Positions 35,046 to 44,567 of a stretch of 64,000 nucleotides of DNA are shown one piece after another; position 1 is the first letter of the stretch, and each line of letters starts with the position of its first letter. This DNA is from Pandoraea pulmonicola (GTDB lineage: Bacteria; Pseudomonadota; Gammaproteobacteria; Burkholderiales; Burkholderiaceae). The position numbers and the translations under genes are program-made. The stretch lies in contig NZ_CP010310.2 in assembly GCF_000815105.2 (NCBI RefSeq), positions 1,612,001 to 1,676,000 on the forward strand, given 5' to 3'. The notes under the pieces were generated by a model that ran no database searches, was not told where the DNA came from, and was given only the letters and a program-made list of their open reading frames with translations.

Positions 35046-36545
35046 ATGGAAGCAAGGACGCGCGTACTGGTCGTCAGTTTTGACGGCCTTCGCCCCGATA
35101 GAGTCTCCCGTGAACTGACGCCCAACCTGTGGCGGTTGAAGCAGCTTGGCATCACGCTTTCGCAACACCGCACGGTATATCCAAGCGAGACACGCACCGG
35201 CTTCCCGAGTCTCGTGACGGGCGCGACAACCGGCGAACACGGCCTCGTCGGCAACAAATATGTCGACCGTTCGGTGGTGCCTGAGCGGTATGTGGATACG
35301 TCCGACGCCGTTTTGCTGCGCCAGCTCGACGTGGAAAGCGGCGGCCGGCTGATGTCCGTCGCGTCGCTGGGCGAAACGCTGGCGCGCGCCGGCCGCAGCC
35401 TTGCCGTGCTGTCGACCAATACGCCGGGGACGACGCGTCTGTTCCATCACAAGGCCGAAGATTTCGGTCACATCCGTCTGTCCGGATACTTCCGCGAGGC
35501 ATGCACGCCCGCCGATGCGCTTGCGCTGGCCGAAGCCACGGTCGGCCCGCTTCCCCCGATTCCCTCGACGAACGCGCCCGACAAGCTCGGACAGCAGTGG
35601 CTGACTTCCGCGTTTCTCGAGATCGTGTGGCCGAAGTATCGCCCGGACGTCACGATCCTCTCGTACGGGGAGCCGGACATCGCTTCCCATTTCCATGGCA
35701 CGGGGGCGCCGTCCACGAACGAAATTCTTGCCTGGTGCGATGCGCAGTTTGGCCGCTTGCTCGACTGGTGGGAGGCGGAGGGGCGCGCGAACGGTGTCCA
35801 ACTGATGGCTGTTTCGGATCACGGTCATGTCACCGGACACACGCGGGTTTCCGTCATCGAAAGCCTTCAGGCGGCTGGATTCCGGGCGGGACCGGCGCCG
35901 GGGGCCGGCATCGATGTCGTCGTGGTGCCGGGGCAGGTGGGGGCCCTGTATCTCGCGGAACCGGAGGACTCGCGGATTTGCCGTCTGGTGGCGGCGCTTT
36001 CCAGCGAGCCGTGGTGCGGGCCGATCTTCACGCGGCGTCGGGGTGCGGCGCGGGGTGTTGCGCCTGGCAGCCTCGGCAGCGACCTGGTATTCGGAGACCA
36101 CGCCCGCGCGCCCGACGTCTCATTCGCCTTCCGCTCGGACGACACCGTCGATGCTTTCGGGCTCGTCGGCGGTACCCATTACGCAGGCACTCTGCGCTCC
36201 GGGCTGGGCGTGCACGGCGGCTTGCATCCGAACGAAATGGCTGCGCTGGGCGTGGTTGCCGGCGGGGCGTTCGCGGCGGAAGGACTCGTCTCGCAAGTCC
36301 CGACCGGCATCTGCGACATTGCACCGACGATTCTGCACATCCTCGGGATTGCGCGGGCCACATCGACTGCCGGACGCGTATTGCATGAAGTGCTGCGCAA
36401 CAACGCGGCGAATGAACCTGCCGTTTCCGAAGAGACGTTCGAAGCGCGACTTGGTGGCTTCCACCAGACGCTCGTCCGCGTGAACGTGGGTGGCACGTGC
36501 TACGTGGCGCACGGCACGGCGGACGGTGTCAGCGTGAGCCGCTGA
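35046..36545 (+). CDS. alkaline-phosphatase-superfamily hydrolase (nucleotide pyrophosphatase/phosphonoacetate-hydrolase-like)
   Basis: This 499-residue metal-dependent hydrolase has ligands typical of the superfamily: Asp in VVSFDGLRPD near the N-terminus, the nucleophile region YPSETRTGFPSLVTGA with Thr, then YGEPDIASHFHG, VSDHGHVTGH and GVHGGLHPNE. The pattern is that of nucleotide pyrophosphatases/phosphodiesterases and phosphonoacetate hydrolase. No signal peptide is seen, so it should act in the cytoplasm. The ATG at 35046 is preceded by AAGG. Its neighbours include a phosphonopyruvate hydrolase 9 kb on, so a phosphonate or phosphoester substrate is plausible; a phosphodiesterase is the alternative. 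Confidence 0.75.
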   Translation: MEARTRVLVVSFDGLRPDRVSRELTPNLWRLKQLGITLSQHRTVYPSETRTGFPSLVTGATTGEHGLVGNKYVDRSVVPERYVDTSDAVLLRQLDVESGGRLMSVASLGETLARAGRSLAVLSTNTPGTTRLFHHKAEDFGHIRLSGYFREACTPADALALAEATVGPLPPIPSTNAPDKLGQQWLTSAFLEIVWPKYRPDVTILSYGEPDIASHFHGTGAPSTNEILAWCDAQFGRLLDWWEAEGRANGVQLMAVSDHGHVTGHTRVSVIESLQAAGFRAGPAPGAGIDVVVVPGQVGALYLAEPEDSRICRLVAALSSEPWCGPIFTRRRGAARGVAPGSLGSDLVFGDHARAPDVSFAFRSDDTVDAFGLVGGTHYAGTLRSGLGVHGGLHPNEMAALGVVAGGAFAAEGLVSQVPTGICDIAPTILHILGIARATSTAGRVLHEVLRNNAANEPAVSEETFEARLGGFHQTLVRVNVGGTCYVAHGTADGVSVSR

Positions 36546-36557
36546 CCGACGTCATCG

Positions 36558-36596
36558 CATCGGGACGCCGGACAGAGGGGATACGGCGTCTCGATG
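36558..36596. terminator. hairpin between convergent genes
   Basis: CATCGGGACGCCG (36558-36570) pairs with CGGCGTCTCGATG (36584-36596) over 13 bases with one G-U pair. It separates the convergent hydrolase and aminotransferase genes; no T-run is present. Confidence 0.55.
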
Positions 36597-36605
36597 CCGC
36601 GAGGC

Positions 36606-37832
36606 TCAGCGCAATGCGGCGCAAGCCGTGGCGATGCGTTCGGCCGCGGCCTGAAGCTGTGCGTCCGACGCGGCGTAGGACACGCGGAAGTGCCCGGGAA
36701 GTCCGAACGCCGAGCCGGGGACGATGGCGACGCCCGCCCCGCGCAGCAGGTACATCGCCAGATCCGCATCGGTTTCGATTCGCTCGCCTGTCGGTGCGGT
36801 ACGCCCCAAAAGTCCGTGGCATCCCGGGAACGCGTAAAACGCGCCCTCAGGCAGATCGCACGTCAGTCCGTCGATGGCCCGCAGCGCGCCGACGACCGCA
36901 TCGCGGCGGCGCCGGAACGTTTCGATAAAGTCGCCGAGAAAATCCATGGGACCGTCGAGCGCCGCGACCGATGCCGCCTGGCTGATCGAACTGGCGTGCG
37001 ACGTCGATTGCGACTGGATCAGGTTCATCGCCTTGACCAGCGCCCCCGGGCCCGCGCCGAAACCGATGCGCCAGCCCGTCATGGCATAGGCTTTGGACAC
37101 GCCGTTGACGGTGAGAATGCGGTCCGCGAGGTCGGGGGCGACCGCGGCCGGCGTTGCAAACGGGATCTGCGAATAGCGGATCTTCTCGTAGACGTCATCC
37201 GCCATCAGCCAGACGTGGGGGTGTTTGCGAAGCACCTCGCACAGTGCTGCCAGTTCATCTGCGTCGTAGACGGCGCCGCTCGGATTGGATGGCGAATTGA
37301 GCATCAGCCACTTCGTGCGCGGTGTGATCGCGCGCTGGAGCTGTTCGGGCGTGATCTTGAACCCGGCGTCCGCCGTGCAGCGCACGATAACCGGAGATCC
37401 GCCGGCCAGCACGACCATTTCCGGGTATGACACCCATGCCGGCACGGGAATGACGACTTCGTCACCGGGATTGATCGTGGCCTGCAGCGCGTTGTAGAGC
37501 AGTTGTTTCGCACCGGTGCCGATCTGGATCTGGTCCGGATGGAAGCGCAGTGCATTATCGCGTTCGAATTTCCGCACGACGGCCTCGCGCAATGCGAGGG
37601 TTCCGGCAGTGTCGGTATAGCGCGTCTGTTTGCCGTCGATCGCGCGCTTCGCCGCTTCGCATATGTGTGCGGGCGTCGGGAAATCCGGCTCTCCCTGGCT
37701 GAGGGCAACGACGCTGTGTCCCTCGCGCTGGAGCTGGGTTGCGAGGCGAGTCATTGCCCCGGTGGCGGAGGGTTTCGCACCGGTGACGCGATGCGCGAGG
37801 ATCGAGGGGGCGGTCGTGCCGGGAAGGTTCAT
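36606..37832 (-). CDS. class I/II PLP aminotransferase (aspartate aminotransferase-like)
   Basis: This 408-residue fold-type I enzyme has SQGEPDFPTP near the N-terminus, NSPSNPSG, the PLP Asp/Tyr in MADDVYEKI, the Schiff-base Lys in NGVSKAYAMTGWRIGF and the substrate Arg in GHFRVSYA. This is the Rhizobium/Thermus type of aspartate aminotransferase. The ATG at 37832 is chosen from family length; its ribosome site is weak. It shares orientation with the Dpp-type importer genes upstream, 86 bases away. With the phosphonopyruvate hydrolase it could convert phosphonoalanine (an aspartate analogue) to phosphonopyruvate; that is inference. Confidence 0.85.
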   Translation of the reverse strand: MNLPGTTAPSILAHRVTGAKPSATGAMTRLATQLQREGHSVVALSQGEPDFPTPAHICEAAKRAIDGKQTRYTDTAGTLALREAVVRKFERDNALRFHPDQIQIGTGAKQLLYNALQATINPGDEVVIPVPAWVSYPEMVVLAGGSPVIVRCTADAGFKITPEQLQRAITPRTKWLMLNSPSNPSGAVYDADELAALCEVLRKHPHVWLMADDVYEKIRYSQIPFATPAAVAPDLADRILTVNGVSKAYAMTGWRIGFGAGPGALVKAMNLIQSQSTSHASSISQAASVAALDGPMDFLGDFIETFRRRRDAVVGALRAIDGLTCDLPEGAFYAFPGCHGLLGRTAPTGERIETDADLAMYLLRGAGVAIVPGSAFGLPGHFRVSYAASDAQLQAAAERIATACAALR

Positions 37833-37918
37833 CTGAGTCAATTGGCGTTGCCGACGAACATGTCGGGAAATCATGGAAAAAAGGTGCGGCGCATCCTTGC
37901 GAAGGGCGGGGCGGTATC

Positions 37919-38797
37919 TCACTCCGTCGTATCGAGCTTGTCGCGCAGCCAGTCGCCGATGACGGAAATGGCCAGCGCGGTGAACGAGATCACGAGCGAC
38001 GGCGCAATCAGAATCCACGGTGCACGGGCGATGTAGTCCCGTCCGTAGCCGATCATCGACCCCAGTGAAGTCATGGGCGGCTGCACGCCGAGGCCGAGAA
38101 AGCTCAGACCGCTCTCGACGAGCATGATCTCGGGGAAGGTGATCGTGATGGAGACGATAAGCGTCGACGCGATATTCGGCAGGATGTGGCGCAGATAGAT
38201 GCGGGCCGGATGCGCACCGAGCTGCCAGACCGCGCAAGCGTAGCCTTCGCCCTTGGCTCGCAGCGCAAGACCGCGAGAAATTCGGGCATACCTTTCCCAG
38301 CCGTACAACGACATCAGGAGCACGAATATCCCGAGCGAATTCCCGACGAACGCCAGCACGGCGAGCGCGAGAATCAGGAAGGGCATCGACGCCTGAAAAT
38401 CGATGAGTATCAGGATGACGCTCTCCACCGGTCCGCGAAAATGCGCGGCGAGGAAACCCATCGAAGTGCCGAGAATCGATCCGGCGATGGATGCGCAGAA
38501 GGCAATCAGGATGCTCATCCGGATCGAAAGGATGAGTCGGGACAGCATGTCGCGACCGAGTTCGTCCGTACCGATCCAGTGATTCGGGCTTCCGCCGAGC
38601 AATGCCGGCGGCGACAGCCGGCTGGTCAGGTCGATCGCGGAGAAGTCGTACGGCATCAATTGGTTGGCCAGTAGCGCGAGCGCGATCATGCCGAGCACCC
38701 AGAGCATCGAAATCACGACGCCGATGGGGGGACGGTCTGCCGTGCGCTGCGCGAGGGGCGCAGTGTTCCGGCGGTCAATGGGGGTCGATTGCGTCAT
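37919..38797 (-). CDS. peptide-type ABC transporter permease (DppC-like)
   Basis: This 292-residue protein is a second permease of a dipeptide/oligopeptide importer. It has the N-terminal HWIGTDELGRDMLSRLI motif characteristic of DppC/OppC, about six membrane segments and the EAA-type loop with GAHPARIYLRHILPNI. Its start overlaps the DppB-like stop by 4 bases. Confidence 0.9.
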   Translation of the reverse strand: MTQSTPIDRRNTAPLAQRTADRPPIGVVISMLWVLGMIALALLANQLMPYDFSAIDLTSRLSPPALLGGSPNHWIGTDELGRDMLSRLILSIRMSILIAFCASIAGSILGTSMGFLAAHFRGPVESVILILIDFQASMPFLILALAVLAFVGNSLGIFVLLMSLYGWERYARISRGLALRAKGEGYACAVWQLGAHPARIYLRHILPNIASTLIVSITITFPEIMLVESGLSFLGLGVQPPMTSLGSMIGYGRDYIARAPWILIAPSLVISFTALAISVIGDWLRDKLDTTE

Positions 38798-39720
38798 AGA
38801 TTGCCTTCGTTAGCCATGCGCGGGTCGAGCAGTCCATAGGCGACGTCGACGAGAATGTTGGAGATCACCATCACGATGGTGACCAGGAAAAGCAGGCACT
38901 GCACCACGGCGAGGTCTCGCGACGCGACCGAAACCACCAGCAACTGACCGATGCCCGGCCATGAGAAGACGCTCTCCACGATGACCGCGCCGGCGATCAG
39001 ATGACCGACCATGAAGCCCACGATCGTGACGGTCGGAATGGCGGCGTTAGGAAATGCGTGATGCCTCACCACCTTCCACCACGGCACGCCTTTTGCCGTG
39101 GCCGTGCGTATGTAAGGTTGCGCCAGCACTTCGAGCATGGCGCTGCGCACGAAGCGGGCGAGCGTCGCCGAGCCGTGAACGCCCAGGGTGATCACGGGCA
39201 GGATGGCGCTGGTCCAGCTCTGCGCGCCGCCGGACGGCAACCATTGCAGCCCGACCGAAAACGCGAGAACCAGCAGGAGGCCGAGTACGTACGCCGGGAC
39301 GGTGAAGCCGGCAATGGCGCCAAGCATGACGACCCGGTCGATCACACTGCCGCGATGGAGGGCGGCGAATATGCCGGCGGGAATGCCGATGAGGATGTTG
39401 ATGAGAAGTGCGGGCACGGTGATTGCGAGCGAAACGGGGATACGTTCGAGCACGACTTCGAGCGCGGCCCGCCCGTCGCGCATCGACTGCCCGAGGTCAC
39501 CCGAGAGCACGGCCTTGATGTAGTACCCGAACTGGACCAGCAGCGAATGATCCAGGCCCCACGCGGCGCGAAATGCGGCGAGCGCTTCGGGCGACGCCTC
39601 ATTGCCGAGGATTTCGACGGCCGGGTCGCCGGTGAGCCGGAGAATGAAAAAGGTGAACGTGACAGCCAGCAGCGCGGTGAGGAGGGCACGCGCGATGCGA
39701 CTTAACAGGTAGCGATGCAT
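38794..39720 (-). CDS. peptide-type ABC transporter permease (DppB-like)
   Basis: This 308-residue permease has the typical N-terminus MHRYLLSRIARALLTALLAVTFTFFILRLTGDP-type block, GLDHSLLVQFGYYIK, and the EAA loop AKGVPWWKVVRHHAFPNA. The ATG at 39720 has AGGAAA upstream. It is coupled to the DppC-like gene. Confidence 0.9.
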   Translation of the reverse strand: MHRYLLSRIARALLTALLAVTFTFFILRLTGDPAVEILGNEASPEALAAFRAAWGLDHSLLVQFGYYIKAVLSGDLGQSMRDGRAALEVVLERIPVSLAITVPALLINILIGIPAGIFAALHRGSVIDRVVMLGAIAGFTVPAYVLGLLLVLAFSVGLQWLPSGGAQSWTSAILPVITLGVHGSATLARFVRSAMLEVLAQPYIRTATAKGVPWWKVVRHHAFPNAAIPTVTIVGFMVGHLIAGAVIVESVFSWPGIGQLLVVSVASRDLAVVQCLLFLVTIVMVISNILVDVAYGLLDPRMANEGNL

Positions 39721-39743
39721 GGAGATTTCCTGGTGTCGATCGT

Positions 39744-40739
39744 TCAGATGCCGGCAAGGTGGCAGGCGACTTGTCTCGCCGGATCGCCCGGCAGTGGGTC
39801 GAGATGTGGTGCCGTGCTGCGGCAATGGGCTTTCACCATCGGACAACGCGGATGAAACGGGCAGCCGTCGGGACGATCGGCCGGGTTGGGCGGCTCACCC
39901 TGGAGAATGATCCGGTCCTTCTGCAGGCCCCGATGTCCCGGCGCGGCCGACACCAGTGCCTTCGTGTAGGGGTGTTGCGGATCTTCGAGTACGGCGCCAG
40001 CCGGCCCTGACTCCACCACGGTGCCGAGATACACCACGGCGATGCGATCGCTCAACTGGCGCACCGCCCGCAGGTCGTGACTGATGAAGAGAATCGACGT
40101 GCCCTTCGACGCCCGCAGATCGGCGAGCAGATTGAGAATCTGCGCCTGAATGGAGACGTCGAGCGCGGAGATCGGCTCGTCGCAGACGATCAGTTCCGGA
40201 TCGGTGGCCAGTGCACGAGCCAATACCGCGCGTTGACGTTGGCCGCCGGAGAGTTCGGACGGCAGGCGTTCACCGTGGTGATGTTGCAGCCCGACCGCCT
40301 CCAGCAATGCAGCCGCTTTGTGCTGCGCGTCGGGGATGCCGTGGATATGCAACGGTTCCTCGACCTGCAGGCGAATGGCGACGCGTCGATCCAGGGCCGC
40401 GAGCGGATTCTGATAGACCATCTGCATGTGGGCGCGCTGGCGCCGCCACTGTGCGCTGTTGGCGGTGGCGAGCGGACTGCCGTCGAACGTCACGCTGCCG
40501 GAATCCGGCTTTTCGAGGCCGAGCAGCAGGCGGCCGATCGTCGACTTTCCCGAGCCCGATTCACCGACGAGACCCAACACCTCGTTCTTGCGTATGGCAA
40601 GCGAGACACCGTTGACCGCCTGAACGACGCGAGTCTGGCGAGTCCAGCGAGGCCAGCGAGGCCAGCGGAAAGGCCCGCGCGAGGTGCCGTAGTGTTTGAC
40701 GAGATGGTCGGCCTGTACTACGTAAGGTGTGTCGGTCAT
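39744..40739 (-). CDS. peptide-type ABC transporter ATP-binding protein (DppF-like)
   Basis: This 331-residue ATPase has Walker [10 protein letters not shown], signature LSGGQRQRAVLARAL, Walker B LIVCDEPISALD, and the C-terminal oligopeptide zone with Cys-rich GCPFHPRCP. An odd basic insert near residue 25 (WPRWPRW) is encoded by a 9-bp tandem repeat CGAGGCCAG around 40648-40670 and replaces the usual linker. The start overlaps the stop of the DppD-like gene by 4 bases. Confidence 0.9.
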   Translation of the reverse strand: MTDTPYVVQADHLVKHYGTSRGPFRWPRWPRWTRQTRVVQAVNGVSLAIRKNEVLGLVGESGSGKSTIGRLLLGLEKPDSGSVTFDGSPLATANSAQWRRQRAHMQMVYQNPLAALDRRVAIRLQVEEPLHIHGIPDAQHKAAALLEAVGLQHHHGERLPSELSGGQRQRAVLARALATDPELIVCDEPISALDVSIQAQILNLLADLRASKGTSILFISHDLRAVRQLSDRIAVVYLGTVVESGPAGAVLEDPQHPYTKALVSAAPGHRGLQKDRIILQGEPPNPADRPDGCPFHPRCPMVKAHCRSTAPHLDPLPGDPARQVACHLAGI

Positions 40740-41707
40740 GCGGCTTCCCTGTTGATGAGCGACGAGAACCGGTGGCATGACAACTGGTGTCCCGCGTCGA
40801 TATGAATGACCTCGGGGGACGACTGCAGGCATACGTCCTGACGTTGCGGGCAGCGAGGGGCGAAGGCGCACCCTTTCACGATCTCGCCGGGACGCGGCAC
40901 GGTGCCCGGAATCGCCCGCAGGCGCTGGCCTTGGGAGGTCAGCGTGGGAATCGCCGACACCAGACCCTGGGTGTAGGGATGACGGGGCGCCTCCAGCAGG
41001 TCGACGACGTTGTTCATCTCGACGACCTTGCCGGCATACAGCACGTAGGCCCGTTGGCAGAGCTCGGCGATCACGCCGAGGTCGTGAGAGATAAGCACGA
41101 GGCCCATGCCAGTGTCCCTTTGAATCTCCCGGAGCAGATCCAGAATTTGCGCCTGCACGGTGACGTCGAGCGCGGTAGTGGGCTCGTCCGCCACCAGCAA
41201 GTCGGGCTGGCCGGCCAAGGCCATGGCGATCATGACGCGTTGATTCTGCCCACCGGAGAGCTCGTGCGGATAGGCGTCGAGGCGGCGCGCCGCATCCGGG
41301 ATACCCACCTGATCGAAAAGACGCAGCGCTTGCGCGCGTGCCGCGGATTCGCTCATGTCCCGATGAAGGCGCAGGACTTCGACGACTTGCGCGCCTACGC
41401 GATGCACCGGGTTGAGCGAACTGGCGGGATCTTGAAACACCATGGAGACGCGTCTGCCGCGGATGGCTTCGAGCGTCTTTTCGGGAGCGCCGAGAATGTC
41501 CATGCCCGACAGGCGCACGCGTCCGGAGACTCGGGCTTTCGCGGGCAGAAGCCCTAGCGCGGCGAGCCAGGTGACCGATTTTCCGCTGCCGCTCTCGCCG
41601 ATGAGGCCGACGGCCTCGCCCGCGAGAAGGGAAAAATCGATGCCGTGGAGCACTGTCTGGCCGTCGAACGACACAGACAGTTCATTGATTTCGACAAGCG
41701 CAGTCAT
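40736..41707 (-). CDS. peptide-type ABC transporter ATP-binding protein (DppD-like)
   Basis: This 323-residue ATPase has Walker A GESGSGKS, the [12 protein letters not shown]-loop, signature [15 protein letters not shown], Walker [13 protein letters not shown] and the C-terminal Cys-rich [14 protein letters not shown] region of the DppD/OppD group. It lies 6 bases after the binding-protein stop, in one operon with it. Confidence 0.9.
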   Translation of the reverse strand: MTALVEINELSVSFDGQTVLHGIDFSLLAGEAVGLIGESGSGKSVTWLAALGLLPAKARVSGRVRLSGMDILGAPEKTLEAIRGRRVSMVFQDPASSLNPVHRVGAQVVEVLRLHRDMSESAARAQALRLFDQVGIPDAARRLDAYPHELSGGQNQRVMIAMALAGQPDLLVADEPTTALDVTVQAQILDLLREIQRDTGMGLVLISHDLGVIAELCQRAYVLYAGKVVEMNNVVDLLEAPRHPYTQGLVSAIPTLTSQGQRLRAIPGTVPRPGEIVKGCAFAPRCPQRQDVCLQSSPEVIHIDAGHQLSCHRFSSLINREAA

Positions 41708-41713
41708 GTTGGC

Positions 41714-43255
41714 TCAGGCGACCCAGCCAGGGCCGAAGTTCATGTCGAGCGTCTGGCCGGCATGCCAGGCGATGTCCTTGCGCTTGCCGTAGAACTGACC
41801 GGACGAATGCAGGATGATCGCGGGCACCTCGTTGTCGAGGATCTGCAGCATCTTGGCGATCGAGGCGCGCCGTTGCGCTTTGTCGGCCGTGCCCTGCGCC
41901 GCTTGCCCGAGGTCGAAGTACTGCTTGTTCGACCAAAGGCGCAGCGACGTGAGTTCGCCCTGTGGCCCGAAGACTCGCCACGGCATGCCGAAGTGGTCCT
42001 GAAGCACGGCGGTGGTCGAGTTGTCGTAAATCGCGTTCACCGGGCCTTTCTGGATCTGCGAGAAGTTCTCCATCATCTGGATCTCGACGTTCAGGCCGAC
42101 GCGCTTCCACATCGAGATCATGGCTTGCGCGCCCAGCACCTGGTTCGGGTAGTAGTCGTTGAGCAATCGGTACGCGATGGGCGTGCCGTTGTACTTCGCT
42201 TGCGCGAGGAGGGCCTTGGCCGCGGCGGGGTCGTACTTGAGTGCGGGATGGTCGGATATGAAGTAATCGCCGAACGTGCCGAACTGCCAGCCGCGCGGCA
42301 CGGCGAGCCGGTTTTCCCAAAGCGACTTGATCAACAGCTCGCGATCGATGGCGAGGCTCATCGCGCGGCGCACGCGTGAATCCGAGAGGATGGGGCCCGC
42401 GGTGTCGACTGCCAGGGAACGGACGTTTTGCACGGCGCCGCCCGCGATTTCCAGGGCAGGGTTGGCGCGAATGGTGGCGAACTGATCCGGCGCGAGGTCC
42501 GCCACGATGTCGACGTCTCCCGCCAGCAGCGCGTTCATCCGGCTCGACGACTGCGGAATGATCATGAAGTCGATCGCCTTGAACGGCGGCTTTCCCGCCC
42601 AGTGCTCGTCGAAGGCCCTGAGCTTGACCACGACATCCGTCTGCTTCGAGACGAAGGCGTACGCGCCGGTGCCGACCGGTGCGCCGAGCCATCTGGTCCA
42701 CGACCCGGCGGCCGCAAACGCCCGCTTGCTGACGATCTCCGAGGACCAGCCTGCCAGACGTTGTTCGAGCAGCAGATCCGGCCCGTGGGTGCGTACGATC
42801 ACCGTGTGGTCATCGACCACGTCGACGCCGGCGATCGGCTTGAGCGTTTGCATCGCCACTGTCTGGCCCGACTGATTCGGGCCGAGCAGGTGTTCCGGGC
42901 TCAGGCTGAAGGCGACGTCGGCGGCGGTCATCGGGCCGCCGTCGTGGAACTTCACTCCCTTGCGGAGATTCAGGCGGAGGGCGTCGGGGCCGAGGCGCTG
43001 CCAGCTTTGCGCCAACGCGGGCTTCAGCCGCATGTTGTTGGCATGATCGAAAGCGATGAGCGTGTCGAACATCGACGTGGCGATCCGCCGTGTCGCCGTC
43101 TGGTTCAGCATGACGGGCTCGATCTGCACGGGATAGCCCGAGAGTCCCACGCGCAGGACGCGTCTTGCATCGGTGGCCGCCAGTCCGAGCGCCGGAGCGA
43201 GCGCGGTGGCGCCGGCTACTGCGCCGGTTTTCAGGAAGTCTCGTCGGTTCAGCAT
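41714..43255 (-). CDS. peptide-type ABC substrate-binding protein with Tat signal (family 5)
   Basis: This 513-residue family 5 receptor (DppA/OppA group) shows LAQSWQRLGPDALRLNLRKGVKFHDG and YDPAAAKALLAQAKYNG. The N-terminus NRRDFLKTGAVAGATALAPAL is a twin-arginine signal, less common than a Sec signal for this family and implying folding before export. The ATG at 43255 has AGGA upstream. It opens the importer operon. The ligand might be a phosphonopeptide or phosphonoamino acid, judged from the neighbouring genes. Confidence 0.88.
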   Translation of the reverse strand: MLNRRDFLKTGAVAGATALAPALGLAATDARRVLRVGLSGYPVQIEPVMLNQTATRRIATSMFDTLIAFDHANNMRLKPALAQSWQRLGPDALRLNLRKGVKFHDGGPMTAADVAFSLSPEHLLGPNQSGQTVAMQTLKPIAGVDVVDDHTVIVRTHGPDLLLEQRLAGWSSEIVSKRAFAAAGSWTRWLGAPVGTGAYAFVSKQTDVVVKLRAFDEHWAGKPPFKAIDFMIIPQSSSRMNALLAGDVDIVADLAPDQFATIRANPALEIAGGAVQNVRSLAVDTAGPILSDSRVRRAMSLAIDRELLIKSLWENRLAVPRGWQFGTFGDYFISDHPALKYDPAAAKALLAQAKYNGTPIAYRLLNDYYPNQVLGAQAMISMWKRVGLNVEIQMMENFSQIQKGPVNAIYDNSTTAVLQDHFGMPWRVFGPQGELTSLRLWSNKQYFDLGQAAQGTADKAQRRASIAKMLQILDNEVPAIILHSSGQFYGKRKDIAWHAGQTLDMNFGPGWVA

Positions 43256-43364
43256 GGTCCTGTCGTTTCCCTCTATCGTCATGAGTTTCGTGAAACCGAG
43301 TGCTCCGGCGTGCGGAGATTCGTGCCGAAGTATAGAAATCGGATCACGACAGTCATATGAAATT

Positions 43365-43381
43365 CATCGAAATATTCGATG
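43365..43381. promoter_or_regulatory. LysR-type operator candidate in divergent promoter region
   Basis: CATCGAA-ATA-TTCGATG has 7-base arms around a 3-base spacer, between the divergent binding-protein and LysR genes. The rest of the gap 43256-43575 shows no gene. Confidence 0.5.
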
Positions 43382-43575
43382 ATGTTGGCGCGATATCGGA
43401 TGGCGCGGATTGCCTGTGTTTGGTCGCCGTGCGTACATCCGCTCAGGGCTTTCATCGGCGAATCATTGGCGACTGGAGTTCGCTGAGCCGGCGATGACAT
43501 GCATCTGGAAATACGATAAATTTGCGCCGCCTTCGCGGCGGCGCGCCCCTCGGCGAAGAAATTTGGAGATCGCGC

Positions 43576-44565
43576 GTGTCGGATGAAGAAGGCTTGTCAC
43601 TCAATGCTGTGCGCGCGTTCGTGCAGATTGCGAGGGAACGCAACGTCACTCGCGCGGCGAAGACGCTGGGCGTCACCCAGAGTTCCGTGAGTCGCCACCT
43701 GGCGGTACTGGAGAGTTATCTGGGAGCGAAGCTGGTCGAACGGCGAGGGCGCTATAGCGAGCTGACGGAATTCGGCCGCTTGTTCGCGGAAGAGGTCGGC
43801 GAGCCACTGGAGACGATTCTGTTTACGGCGCAGCGCATGCGTCGCCGCGACGGCCAGGCGATGAACCGATTGGTGGTGCGCACGTCGCTGTCGACATTTG
43901 CGCACACGCTGCTTATTCCCCATCTTCAGGCGTTCTCCGACGAGATGGGCGGGGCCGTCGTGGACATCACCACATCGCTTTCCATGCCCTCGTCGACCGA
44001 CGGATTCGATGTCCTGCTCACGCGCGATCTCGTGCTGGCCGAGTCGTCGGACCATTGGGACGTGCACGAGGAGCATGTGGTGTGCGTTGGCGCGCCGAGG
44101 TACACGCAGGGGCGGAATCTCGATGCGCTTCTGGCCCTGCCGATTCTTGCCGTGACGTCCCGGCCCGACATCATGCCGACCTGGCTGCGGGCGATGGAAC
44201 TGAGAACGTCGGACGTGTTGTCCGGTGCGCACTACGATCACCACTATCTGGCGCTGCAGGCGGCGATTTCCGGTCGTTGCCTGCTGGTGGCGCCCGACAT
44301 TTTCATCTCGGATCTGGTGCGTCAGGGGCTGCTGGACGTGGTCGCGGGAACGCGCGCGCCAAGTGGCATGAGGTACCGGGCATATGCCGCGCACCGCAGC
44401 CGCAATCCCGCGCTCGCGCATGCATTCTGCCGGTGGGTGACGCGGCTTTGCCGAGGCGTTGGTACGGCGTCCGTCATGGCGTCTGCTGGTGAGACGAATG
44501 AAAGCGCGGCGGCCGGGACGGCCGGCCTGCCGCTCGATCGAGTGACCGACTCGAGGGGTGTCTGA
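43576..44565 (+). CDS. LysR-family transcriptional regulator
   Basis: This 329-residue protein has a typical LysR helix-turn-helix (FVQIARERNVTRAAKTLGVTQSSVSRHLAVLE) and a periplasmic-binding-like effector domain. The GTG at 43576 has GGAG upstream; the longer frame adds unrelated residues. It is divergent from the Dpp-type importer operon and ends 2 bases before the convergent phosphonopyruvate hydrolase gene. It probably senses the substrate or product of this phosphonate module. In Variovorax sp. Pal2 a LysR regulator also controls the hydrolase. Confidence 0.85.
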   Translation: MSDEEGLSLNAVRAFVQIARERNVTRAAKTLGVTQSSVSRHLAVLESYLGAKLVERRGRYSELTEFGRLFAEEVGEPLETILFTAQRMRRRDGQAMNRLVVRTSLSTFAHTLLIPHLQAFSDEMGGAVVDITTSLSMPSSTDGFDVLLTRDLVLAESSDHWDVHEEHVVCVGAPRYTQGRNLDALLALPILAVTSRPDIMPTWLRAMELRTSDVLSGAHYDHHYLALQAAISGRCLLVAPDIFISDLVRQGLLDVVAGTRAPSGMRYRAYAAHRSRNPALAHAFCRWVTRLCRGVGTASVMASAGETNESAAAGTAGLPLDRVTDSRGV

Positions 44566-44567
44566 CG

